A stretch of DNA of 64,000 nt, taken from contig NZ_SOAX01000003.1 in NCBI RefSeq assembly GCF_004364635.1, forward strand, positions 249,538 to 313,537, read 5' to 3'. Positions 9,585-17,175 of this stretch are shown piece after piece; position 1 is the stretch's first letter; every line of letters starts with the position of its first letter. The position numbers and the translations under genes were made by a program. This DNA comes from Halospina denitrificans (lineage in GTDB: Bacteria; Pseudomonadota; Gammaproteobacteria; Pseudomonadales; Oleiphilaceae). Under the pieces are notes generated by a model, which had not been told where the DNA came from, did no database searches, and was given only the letters and a program-made list of their open reading frames with translations.

Positions 9585-11586
9585 GGATTGTCTGTCTCCT
9601 GATGCGGGCCAGTAACTGGCGTGCTTGCTTCAGTTCAGGTCCGGGATCGGTGTCCGGTTGATAGAAAACGCGATTCATGACGCTGCCAAAGGCCCGGATC
9701 CGTTCCGCCTGTTCCGGAAAGGCAGCCACCGCTGCCTCCACCTGGGCGGAAACGGGGGTGTGGCGGGCCCCGCAAACACCTCGCTTCTCCAGCCAACGGC
9801 ACCATCGATCATAGAGCCGGTACCAGGGATCACGAAAACGCCGGCGATGCTGCTGCACCACGGAAAAGAGAACCGCCGCCCCGATGATGAGCGCCACGGC
9901 ACCCGCCGTGATCAGGCCAAGCTCCCGGAAGCCAATACTGCCCGGCATTTTCTCAAAGAGTGACAGCTGAGTCTGCCCCTCATACCCGACAACCCAGCGC
10001 TGCCAGTAATAGTTCACCGCGTCGAGACGCAGGCTGACCCAGTTCACCCAGCCAATATCCCGGTAACGCTGCGGGGAAAACAGATCATCCTGCAGGAAGC
10101 TGCCCTCGCCCGACATAGCCGCTTCCAGGCCGGATTCGATGCGTTCCGGCGCAATCATGGCCGTGGGGTCCAGACGCACCCAGCCCCTGTCCGGGAACCA
10201 CGCCTCAACCCAGGCGTGGGCATCATACTGGCGCACGATCAGATAGTCATTATTGAGCCCGGGTTCGCCCCCCAGATAACCGGTCATGATCCGTGCCGGT
10301 ATCTCCGCAGTCCGCAGCATGAAGGCCAGCGCGCTCGCATAGTGCTCACAGAACCCGGAGCGGGTTTCAAACAGCAGCTCGTCAACAGGGTTGTCCTCCA
10401 GCTCAGGCGGTTGCAGCGTATAATGAAAGGGTTTCTCGCGGAAATGGTTCATGAACCGCCGGACCAGCGCCTCTTTATTCCCGGCCTCTCGGCGCTCGCG
10501 CGCCACCCACTCCCGTGTTTCTTCGTTGCCATCCTCCGGAAGCTGCGTGTAAAAACGCCGCCCCGAGCGCGACAGCTGCCTCGGCTCGGTCTCGGAATCC
10601 CGTTTCATCCGGTAGCGGGTCTGGGTATCGACGCTGCGCTCAAAGCGCGGCAGGCCCCGGAAATCCATGCCCACGTTGGACGATGCCGGAACACTGTCCT
10701 TCAGGCCGAATCCCCAGCGCCGGCCATGGGGCTCGAGCAGGACCTCGTATTCGCCCGGTTCCAGGGAATCCGAAGGCGCGGACTCGGAAACACGGGTCAG
10801 CCCCTCCCTTTCATCAAACTCGTGCCGGCTCCAGGTGCGTCCATCAAAGCGGTCCAGGATCAGGGCGCGCCAGTAGCGCTGGGACCGCGGAGGTGGCTCA
10901 CCGCCAAAGGTTGCCCGGAAGGCGCGCTCGTCATTCTGCACCAGACTGGTGATACCGCCTGGCGTCATCTCGTCACTCAGCCCCGTTGTTGCCTGGTCCG
11001 ACACCAGGGGAACACTCCAGAGGGGGCCCACGCGGGGAAAGAGCAGAAAGAGAAACGCAACCACCGGCAGCATCTTCAGGAAAAGCCACCCGGAGCGTCG
11101 CAGCGCCTGGCCCGAGAGCCCACTCACACTGGCACCCAGCGCCACCTGGAGGCCGGTAAATAGCAGGAAAAGGCTGGCAAGAAGAACCACCGCCCAGAGG
11201 ATGGACTGGTGGAACAGCAACGTGACCACGACCAGGTAACACAGGATGAAGAACAGGATGAACAGGTCACGCCGGCGCCTCAGTTCGAGCCATTTCAGGG
11301 CAACCGTCAGCACCAGGAAGGACGCGGCCGTATCCACGGTGAACTGGCCCCGATAGAAGACCCAGAACAGCGCCGCCGCCCCCAGAGCCAGTACTGCCAG
11401 CCAGCGCCCGCGAATCCCCCTGCGGCCCTGCCTGCGTATGATCCAACCCAGAACACCGAGCACGGCGGCAAATCCCGACAGCCACAGCGGCAAGCGCCCC
11501 ACCTGGGCCAGCAGTATCAGCACGTAGGCCGCAAACCAGAAATCGACGCCTCTCAGCGAGCCCGAATGGAGTCTCGACACGCTCAT
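9547..11586 (-). CDS. tgpA: TgpA-type membrane transglutaminase (DUF3488/transglutaminase core)
   Basis: The 679-residue protein has about five to six N-terminal TM segments (residues 12-185) and a periplasmic transglutaminase-like core with the full triad: Cys about 413 in SGFCEHYAS, His about 457 in DAHAWVE, Asp about 473 in RLDPTA. One more TM segment follows near residue 560, then a cytoplasmic tail. It resembles P. aeruginosa TgpA, an essential inner-membrane protein thought to act on the cell wall. Its ATGA start overlaps the DUF58 gene stop. In the Pseudomonas locus a MoxR gene comes first; none is present here. Confidence 0.92.
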   Translation of the reverse strand: MSVSRLHSGSLRGVDFWFAAYVLILLAQVGRLPLWLSGFAAVLGVLGWIIRRQGRRGIRGRWLAVLALGAAALFWVFYRGQFTVDTAASFLVLTVALKWLELRRRRDLFILFFILCYLVVVTLLFHQSILWAVVLLASLFLLFTGLQVALGASVSGLSGQALRRSGWLFLKMLPVVAFLFLLFPRVGPLWSVPLVSDQATTGLSDEMTPGGITSLVQNDERAFRATFGGEPPPRSQRYWRALILDRFDGRTWSRHEFDEREGLTRVSESAPSDSLEPGEYEVLLEPHGRRWGFGLKDSVPASSNVGMDFRGLPRFERSVDTQTRYRMKRDSETEPRQLSRSGRRFYTQLPEDGNEETREWVARERREAGNKEALVRRFMNHFREKPFHYTLQPPELEDNPVDELLFETRSGFCEHYASALAFMLRTAEIPARIMTGYLGGEPGLNNDYLIVRQYDAHAWVEAWFPDRGWVRLDPTAMIAPERIESGLEAAMSGEGSFLQDDLFSPQRYRDIGWVNWVSLRLDAVNYYWQRWVVGYEGQTQLSLFEKMPGSIGFRELGLITAGAVALIIGAAVLFSVVQQHRRRFRDPWYRLYDRWCRWLEKRGVCGARHTPVSAQVEAAVAAFPEQAERIRAFGSVMNRVFYQPDTDPGPELKQARQLLARIRRQTIHGRSRTAASSGG

Positions 11587-12539
11587 GACAGCCCTCCATC
11601 CTCTCCGAAGGTTCCGAGCGCCTCAAGGCAGCTCCGGTAATGGCCCTCAGTCAGCTCAGGAGGAAAAACGTGCCCGGGCAGCTTCAGCCCAAAGGGGCGC
11701 TCATTGCTGTAGGCATCCTCAACCTGCCAGGCGAGATAGCTCAGGCGCAGTTCCCGGTCCACCCCCGGATACTGGTCCCAGTCGATCCAGCTGGGATCAG
11801 CGGGTGGCGAGTCCCAGTCGGCCACCGTCATGTGCCCCGTCCGGGCGAAGCGCTTCCAGCTCACACGGCGCAGCGCATCCCCGACGCGGTAGGGCCGCAG
11901 GCGGATATCGGCCTGGCCGCTGTCATGGACCGGGACGTCCGGCGACTCAGTGCTGTTTTCATCGACGGCCTGCCCGGCTTGGGGCGGCATCACCGGCCTT
12001 GGTGTCGCAACGCCCCTGCTTTGGGGTCGTATCCAGGTCCAGGCGCGGATCAAACCAAAGGGAAAGTCCGTCTGGATCCGAACAGGTGGAACCTGGACAT
12101 AGCCCCGCCGCACTGAAGGCACTGGCACAGCGACCTGCTGGCTGGCTTCCTCGTCCACGGAAACAGGGAGCGCGCTCTGATCCGGCGCGGAGAAAAGCAG
12201 TGATGGTCGTGCCACCCCATCGGTTGCGGACAACCTCAGATGCAGCGGAATAACTTCTCCGGCCACCCCCTGCCCGACGGAGATGACCGCGATGTGCAGG
12301 TCATCCAGGTTGCGGTAAGTCTGGAAGATGGTGCCGTAGAAAGCCGTTCCCAGAAAAAAGGTGAAGAGGTAGATCAGGCTGTTCTGGTAGTTGATGCCAG
12401 TGAGCAGACAGAGGATGAGCAACCCCGCAAACATGACCCCTTCGCGGGTCGGGAGGACAAAGATATTGCGCCGCCCCAGGCGGTACTCATCGGAGCGGGG
12501 AATACGCCGGTTAATCCAGCGCCACCACAATTTTCGCAT
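11583..12539 (-). CDS. DUF58 domain-containing membrane protein
   Basis: The 318-residue product has two N-terminal TM helices (residues 33-75), then a beta-rich region and the DUF58 core with GQADIRLRPYRVGDALRRVSWK, the typical signature. DUF58 proteins work with MoxR ATPases and TgpA-like transglutaminases. Here the gene is followed by tgpA with a 4-nt overlap. It begins at ATG 12539, and its upstream region is shared with the divergent gene at 12674. Confidence 0.88.
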   Translation of the reverse strand: MRKLWWRWINRRIPRSDEYRLGRRNIFVLPTREGVMFAGLLILCLLTGINYQNSLIYLFTFFLGTAFYGTIFQTYRNLDDLHIAVISVGQGVAGEVIPLHLRLSATDGVARPSLLFSAPDQSALPVSVDEEASQQVAVPVPSVRRGYVQVPPVRIQTDFPFGLIRAWTWIRPQSRGVATPRPVMPPQAGQAVDENSTESPDVPVHDSGQADIRLRPYRVGDALRRVSWKRFARTGHMTVADWDSPPADPSWIDWDQYPGVDRELRLSYLAWQVEDAYSNERPFGLKLPGHVFPPELTEGHYRSCLEALGTFGEDGGLS

Positions 12540-12607
12540 TCAGTCACCAAGTCTTGAAGGTCGTCACGCTTATTAACGAAACCGCACCGGCTACGCAGTA
12601 ATCACTA

Positions 12608-12638
12608 TTGCAAAACCGTGTCAATACCCAAATACTAT
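12608..12638 (+). promoter_or_regulatory. Possible promoter of the 12674 gene
   Basis: TTGCAA at 12608-12613 could be a -35. The -10 could be AATACT (12631-12636, 17-bp spacing) or TACTAT (12633-12638, 19-bp spacing), about 35 bp before the ATG. The match is moderate and read by eye only. Confidence 0.35.
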
Positions 12639-12673
12639 GAATAATAACGGATCATGAACTGAGGCATACCATC

Positions 12674-13303
12674 ATGCGCGCCAAACCCATTCTAGCCACC
12701 GCCGCTCTGGGCCTGACAATCGCAGGTTCAAGTGCCGTTGCCGAAGGCGTTCGAACCCTGTCCACCGACGAGATGGTGGACACCTTCATTCGTGATTCCG
12801 CCATCGTAGTATCTCCGAGGGGTAATCGCGAGGCCCGCACCATTGAGGAATCCCGGGCCAGGGCCATCCAGGCCATTGTGCGCCCGGGCGAGCCCATCCG
12901 TTCCGAAACGGAAGAACTCCAGACCGCCACGGCAATGCAGAACCAGCGCCTGGACAGCCTGAAAGAGGCGCAGCAGGTGGCGGAAGAGCAGTTCATCCGG
13001 GATTCACTCTTCCTGACGTCCGATCAGCTGGCAAGCGCCCAGCCGCAGATCCAGACCGCGCTGCCCACGCCACCGCTTTTCGGTGTGAGCCGGCCTGAAA
13101 TTCCCGATGCACCTTTCGCCAGAAACTATTTCAATGACCAGCTTGGTCTGGCCTATGACGGCAACACCGTGGATTTCAAGATCGGCAATAATCTGCCTGG
13201 TGTTGACCAGATTGACGTGCCTCACGCCATCAATGAAGGACCGGTGCAGCTGCAGCCGCGGGCTGGTGGTGGGTTTGATCTTTCCATCGCGGTTCCGGAC
13301 TGA
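12674..13303 (+). CDS. Exported protein of unknown function
   Basis: Not recognised. The 209-residue product has a clear signal peptide (MRAKPILATAALGLTIAGSS, cleavage near SAVAEG). A helical, charged middle follows (about 50-120), then a proline- and asparagine-rich C-terminal part that ends PRAGGGFDLSIAVPD. The pentapeptide FIRDS occurs twice (about residues 37 and 115), each in a similar context (TFIRDSAIVV, QFIRDSLFLT), hinting at an internal repeat. GAGG sits 9 nt before the ATG. The gene is monocistronic, ending at a strong bidirectional terminator. Confidence 0.8.
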   Translation: MRAKPILATAALGLTIAGSSAVAEGVRTLSTDEMVDTFIRDSAIVVSPRGNREARTIEESRARAIQAIVRPGEPIRSETEELQTATAMQNQRLDSLKEAQQVAEEQFIRDSLFLTSDQLASAQPQIQTALPTPPLFGVSRPEIPDAPFARNYFNDQLGLAYDGNTVDFKIGNNLPGVDQIDVPHAINEGPVQLQPRAGGGFDLSIAVPD

Positions 13304-13329
13304 CAGCCGCGTCCCTGACAGGCACGCAT

Positions 13330-13361
13330 AAAAAAGGGGGCCACATTGTGGCCCCCTTTTT
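13330..13361. terminator. Bidirectional Rho-independent terminator
   Basis: A-rich run, GGGGGCCAC, loop ATT, GTGGCCCCC, T-rich run. The hairpin has T-tracts on both strands and sits between convergent genes, so it should end both the 12674 gene and the lipase gene. Confidence 0.92.
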
Positions 13362-13378
13362 CGTTTACCCCGGTTCCT

Positions 13379-15829
13379 TCAGTCTCTCGCCTCAACCAGG
13401 GTCACATCTCCAACAGTAACTTCTGAACCGCCCTGGCTCAGGAAGTCCGCGAGCTGGTTCTGCATCTCGTTGTGCACCTGCTCGCCCCGGTAGACCGGGA
13501 AGGTTGCACCGTCACCCTGGCGCGGATCGCTGTCCTCTGTCACGGGCTTCAGGGGCGATGCGTGCGTTCCGAAACGGAACCCGAGCGCTGCCTGCAGCAC
13601 ACCGCCATTGTGGTAACCCGCATCCAGTGTCAGCGGCCCTGATCCAGGGTCATCCGCAACAGTGGGCGCCTTGTTCAACCCCACGGCCTCGAGCAGCGGC
13701 GTACTGCCGGCCAACGGACGCCCTTCGACGGATGGCGGCAGCACCAGATCCGCCGGGGTTTCGCCGGCCCCTGATGACCCGTCATTGCCAAGGATCTGGC
13801 TGAGATAGACGGGACGCTTCTGGCCATTGGCGCCCTTCCCGATCGCACCCGCATGGTTGAGTGGCTCGGCGCTGTCGATCGCTGCCTGCACGGATGCGAA
13901 GAACCGGTAGTAGTCCTCGGTGCCGGGCACAACGCCGCTCTCGGCAAGCCCTGCACGGAGCTGCGAGCCAATCGTTTCGCTGCCTTCAAGGGCGCGCATC
14001 AGGCCGCCAACGGGCGCCAGCATGGAGACCGATTCAATGCGGGCATCCCAGGACAGGAAGGGCGCCGCAACAATGTTGCCCACGGAGTGGCCAACGAAGT
14101 GGAGCTCGCTGGTATCAATCTGACTGAGCGCCGCGTTCTTGCCGCAGTCCGGCCCGGCGAAGCCGTCACTGAACAGTTTGGTACCACACTCCGAGACATC
14201 GCCGTTACGCAGGTGGTGAGCCAGTGCAACCAGATCCAACGCGCCCTGGCGCAGGTTATCCCGCTGGGTCAACGGCTGGGAGGGGTTCAGGAAATGCGCT
14301 CCGGATCCATCAACCTCCCCGTTGCTCTGGTCCCCGGACTCGCTGACGAGATCCAGATACTGGGTCCGCTCATAGGTCACGGGCAAGGCGCCGCGCATCC
14401 CCTTGGCCCACTCGATGTCGCCGTCACAGAAGATCCAGCAGGGACTCGTAATGGCCGAGTCATAGAGCCGGAAGTTGAAATTGGGCGCGTAAAGGTCGGT
14501 CAGGTCCGGGTTCTCGATATTGCGCTCGACCAGTCCATGGAGCGGCATGTCGATGGCGACAACCGCGAAGCCTTCCTGGGCCAGGCGATCCGCAACCGCC
14601 AACGCATTGGAGCGGTTCTGCTTGATCGCATGCTGGAAGATCACCACCGGATAGCCATCTCCGCTCGGCTCGGGAACCCCACCGGCGCTCGGATCCGGAA
14701 CCGCCATGACCAGAGGCGCGGTCTGCACGGTCTGGATCAGTGACTCTCCGGACGCACTGCCCCGAACATCATCCGCATTGCAAGGCCCCTCCTGGCATTC
14801 CCAGTTCCCGCTCAGGGGCGCATCATCCTCTGCCGGGGTTGGGTTGAAGTCATTATCCGGCGACCCGGGTGACAGGTCCGACGCTTCTGCTATGCCGTAG
14901 GGAAGCCGGATGCTGCCCGGGAGAATCCGTGCCTTGCCACCGGGTGTGGGCGGTGCCTCCTCACCCGTGGCCTCATCCAGGTTCACGAGGCAGATCACGG
15001 AGGTGCACTCGGCATCGGTCTCGTTGAAGAGCGACTTCAGCCCGTCGTTCCCGATGAAGGTTGCCGCCGAGGCAAAGGTTGAATCCATCCGCTGGGTGGT
15101 AATCCCCCAGGCCATGAGCATGTCATAGCGACCGATCTCAAAGGCCGGATCCTCCTCGATCGGCTCAATGGCCCGGTTGGTGGTGCACTGCAGCAACGCC
15201 TGGGACTCCTTCACCGGCTCATCGCACTGGTCCAGCTGATCCAGGTTCCGGGCGGCCAGCCAGGGCGTCATATACCCCACCTTGTCACCATCCGTGTCCT
15301 CAACACCTTCCGCGATCACGACCGTGTAGTTGGTGTTGTAATCCAGCGGCTCCGCGGGAATGATCTGCAGGGCGCGCTGTTCCGGATCATAGCTGAGCCG
15401 GTAATCCTCTCCCGGTGTCAGCTCACGCTCGACGCCGTGGGGCCTGACGCGCGCCGGGTAGTTCTCCCCGTCATTCGCCATTTTGAAGACCCTAACCGTC
15501 TCACCGCCAACGAGGGTCTCGGGTTTGACGTCTCCGGTGAATGCCACCCGCCAGGCGCCGACGGTTGAGAATCCGTCCAGGGTATTGAGCGCCATGGGTA
15601 CGGAGGAGGCACTGTCATTCGGGTTCTCCACGGGAATGTTAAGGGTGCCGTCGAGCTGATCGGCACTGGTCACATCCGCCTCGAACAGCAGATCATAGGG
15701 GAAGGGGATTGCCTGGTTCCTGGGATCAAACTCCACCTTCACATCGGCCACGACGGAAGAGGCCGACGCTTGGACGCTGAACAGCAGACTCAGTAAGCCA
15801 GCAATAACTATTCGTGTATCCAATTTCAT
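13379..15829 (-). CDS. Extracellular lipase/phospholipase of the Pla-1/cef/VolA family
   Basis: The 816-residue protein starts at ATG 15829, chosen because a signal peptide follows directly (MKLDTRIVIAGLLSLLFSVQ, cleavage after ASA). A longer in-frame start 13 codons upstream adds a non-signal stretch. The N-terminal half matches the bacterial virulence-factor lipase N-terminal domain. The C-terminal half is an alpha/beta hydrolase with VVIFQHAIKQNRSNA and nucleophile elbow GHSVGN (Ser about 582). Several cysteine pairs suggest an extracellular protein. Vibrio VolA is a surface lipoprotein, but no lipobox cysteine is present here, so secretion rather than lipid anchoring is likely. Substrates of relatives are lysophosphatidylcholine and short-chain esters. 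Confidence 0.85.
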   Translation of the reverse strand: MKLDTRIVIAGLLSLLFSVQASASSVVADVKVEFDPRNQAIPFPYDLLFEADVTSADQLDGTLNIPVENPNDSASSVPMALNTLDGFSTVGAWRVAFTGDVKPETLVGGETVRVFKMANDGENYPARVRPHGVERELTPGEDYRLSYDPEQRALQIIPAEPLDYNTNYTVVIAEGVEDTDGDKVGYMTPWLAARNLDQLDQCDEPVKESQALLQCTTNRAIEPIEEDPAFEIGRYDMLMAWGITTQRMDSTFASAATFIGNDGLKSLFNETDAECTSVICLVNLDEATGEEAPPTPGGKARILPGSIRLPYGIAEASDLSPGSPDNDFNPTPAEDDAPLSGNWECQEGPCNADDVRGSASGESLIQTVQTAPLVMAVPDPSAGGVPEPSGDGYPVVIFQHAIKQNRSNALAVADRLAQEGFAVVAIDMPLHGLVERNIENPDLTDLYAPNFNFRLYDSAITSPCWIFCDGDIEWAKGMRGALPVTYERTQYLDLVSESGDQSNGEVDGSGAHFLNPSQPLTQRDNLRQGALDLVALAHHLRNGDVSECGTKLFSDGFAGPDCGKNAALSQIDTSELHFVGHSVGNIVAAPFLSWDARIESVSMLAPVGGLMRALEGSETIGSQLRAGLAESGVVPGTEDYYRFFASVQAAIDSAEPLNHAGAIGKGANGQKRPVYLSQILGNDGSSGAGETPADLVLPPSVEGRPLAGSTPLLEAVGLNKAPTVADDPGSGPLTLDAGYHNGGVLQAALGFRFGTHASPLKPVTEDSDPRQGDGATFPVYRGEQVHNEMQNQLADFLSQGGSEVTVGDVTLVEARD

Positions 15830-15866
15830 AACTCCAACTCCATGTCTGAGCATTGCCCGTCTACGC

Positions 15867-15891
15867 AAAAAGCCACCCCGGAGGGTGGCTC
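15867..15891 (-). terminator. Rho-independent terminator of the first DUF6160-like gene
   Basis: On the minus strand AGCCACCC-TCC-GGGGTGGCT is followed by TTTTTG. It lies just after the stop of the 15912 gene and before the lipase start, so the lipase needs its own promoter or read-through. Confidence 0.85.
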
Positions 15892-15911
15892 TTCAGGTGC
15901 AGACCCTGCAC

Positions 15912-16874
15912 TCAGTCGCGACCGTAGACGGCCATCTGTGTATCCGTAAGCACCATCTGGCTGATGGCCACGGATCCGATGCTGGCACCACCCGTGTTAT
16001 TGCCCACGTTGATGGTCGGCATCCAGATATCCGCCTCGAAGGTCGACAGATTGATGTTCAGCGCTTCACTGACCTCGGGGTTTGCAGCCCCACCGACACC
16101 GATGTCCATGCTGGCAACAGCCGGATTGGTGACCGAACCACCGGTTCCGATGTTCGCCGGCTCCTGGAGGTTGGGCATCGAGCCCGGGCCGGCCATGCGC
16201 ATGCCTTCCAGGGAGACGGAAGCAACATCGAAACTTACGTCCAGCTGGTCGATGGCGAAGGCCACATCAATACCCAGTGAACCCTGGGTTCCCGTGTTGC
16301 CCTGCAGGTCCTCGATCTTCGCGATGATATCGAGCTGGGAAAGGAACACGTCCATATCCAGGTCCGAGATCAGCGTGGCTGAGTTGCTGCCATCGGAGGA
16401 CGCAAGCTGGAAGGCGTTGCCGTTGTTGCTGTTATCCGTGGCATCCCCTTCACCAATCTTGATCCTGGCATCCACGGGAGCGGACCCATCGTTCTTGATA
16501 TTCTTCAACGAAATCAGCGCATCGCCGTCGTTGAGGCCGGAACGCTGGATCGGACGGGGGTTCTGGCCAGGCTTCACATCATCCGGTGTCTGGCCGTCTT
16601 CCACCAGGTCGATGTTGATTGCCAGATCCAGGCTGTCGCCGAAGGGGCCACCAATACCGCCAATGTCGACGTTGTTCACCAGGAAGGAGCCAGTGTTCTC
16701 GCCCTGGCTGTAGGCAATCTGGTCCATGCTGAGGTTGGCGTCCAGTTCAATGGTCACGCCTGCCTGGCCAGTGGTATCTCCCATTGCCGCATCGGACATG
16801 GGTTCCATCGCCTGGCTGGCAAAAGGTGTCGCAGCGACTGCTGTCAAAAATGCAAGTTTATTCAGGCCTTTCAT
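15912..16874 (-). CDS. Exported DUF6160-like protein, copy 1
   Basis: The 320-residue product has a signal peptide (MKGLNKLAFLTAVAATPFAS, cut near SQA). The mature start MEPMSDAAMGDTTGQAGVTI is the signature of a family abundant in Marinobacter and related genera, and similar to the start of Acinetobacter Fil-system proteins. The rest is beta-rich, acidic and low in lysine, ending SIGSVAISQMVLTDTQMAVY plus GRD. It is about half identical to the protein at 22382-23389, and the C-terminal motif recurs in the MshEN protein at 58970. Function is unknown; a surface or pilus-like role is inference. GGAG lies 6 nt before ATG 16874, and its own terminator follows. Confidence 0.8.
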   Translation of the reverse strand: MKGLNKLAFLTAVAATPFASQAMEPMSDAAMGDTTGQAGVTIELDANLSMDQIAYSQGENTGSFLVNNVDIGGIGGPFGDSLDLAINIDLVEDGQTPDDVKPGQNPRPIQRSGLNDGDALISLKNIKNDGSAPVDARIKIGEGDATDNSNNGNAFQLASSDGSNSATLISDLDMDVFLSQLDIIAKIEDLQGNTGTQGSLGIDVAFAIDQLDVSFDVASVSLEGMRMAGPGSMPNLQEPANIGTGGSVTNPAVASMDIGVGGAANPEVSEALNINLSTFEADIWMPTINVGNNTGGASIGSVAISQMVLTDTQMAVYGRD

Positions 16875-17175
16875 TACGTACTCCTTGTATCAGATCGTTT
16901 TCCATTCGGTCGCCATTCAGGCAATTCGACAGGTTTCACAGTGTTAACCCTGAGTTCACCCCAATCCCCTGAAAATGGCCAAATGAGGCTAAAAAATGGA
17001 CCTTTGAGTAAACTCAAATAATGACTGCAGTGACTGACCTGACAGTCAAAACAGTCAAGAATCCGCCAATCTCCCCATTTGCCGGGGAATTTTACAGTGG
17101 GGTACTAGTGCCTGAAATTAATGGATTTCCAGAGATGGGGAACAGGTCACAGAGTTTCAAGGGAAGGATAAGCGC
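16875..17175. other. 301-bp intergenic region with operator-like palindrome
   Basis: The stretch separates the stop of the double-PLP gene from the start of DUF6160-like copy 1 and must hold the promoter of the latter. It contains a perfect 16-bp palindrome, TTTGAGT-AA-ACTCAAA (17003-17018), about 130 bp upstream of the start, and two short CAGTCA-like repeats near 17030-17060. No credible ORF or terminator for the PLP gene was seen. Confidence 0.5.
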
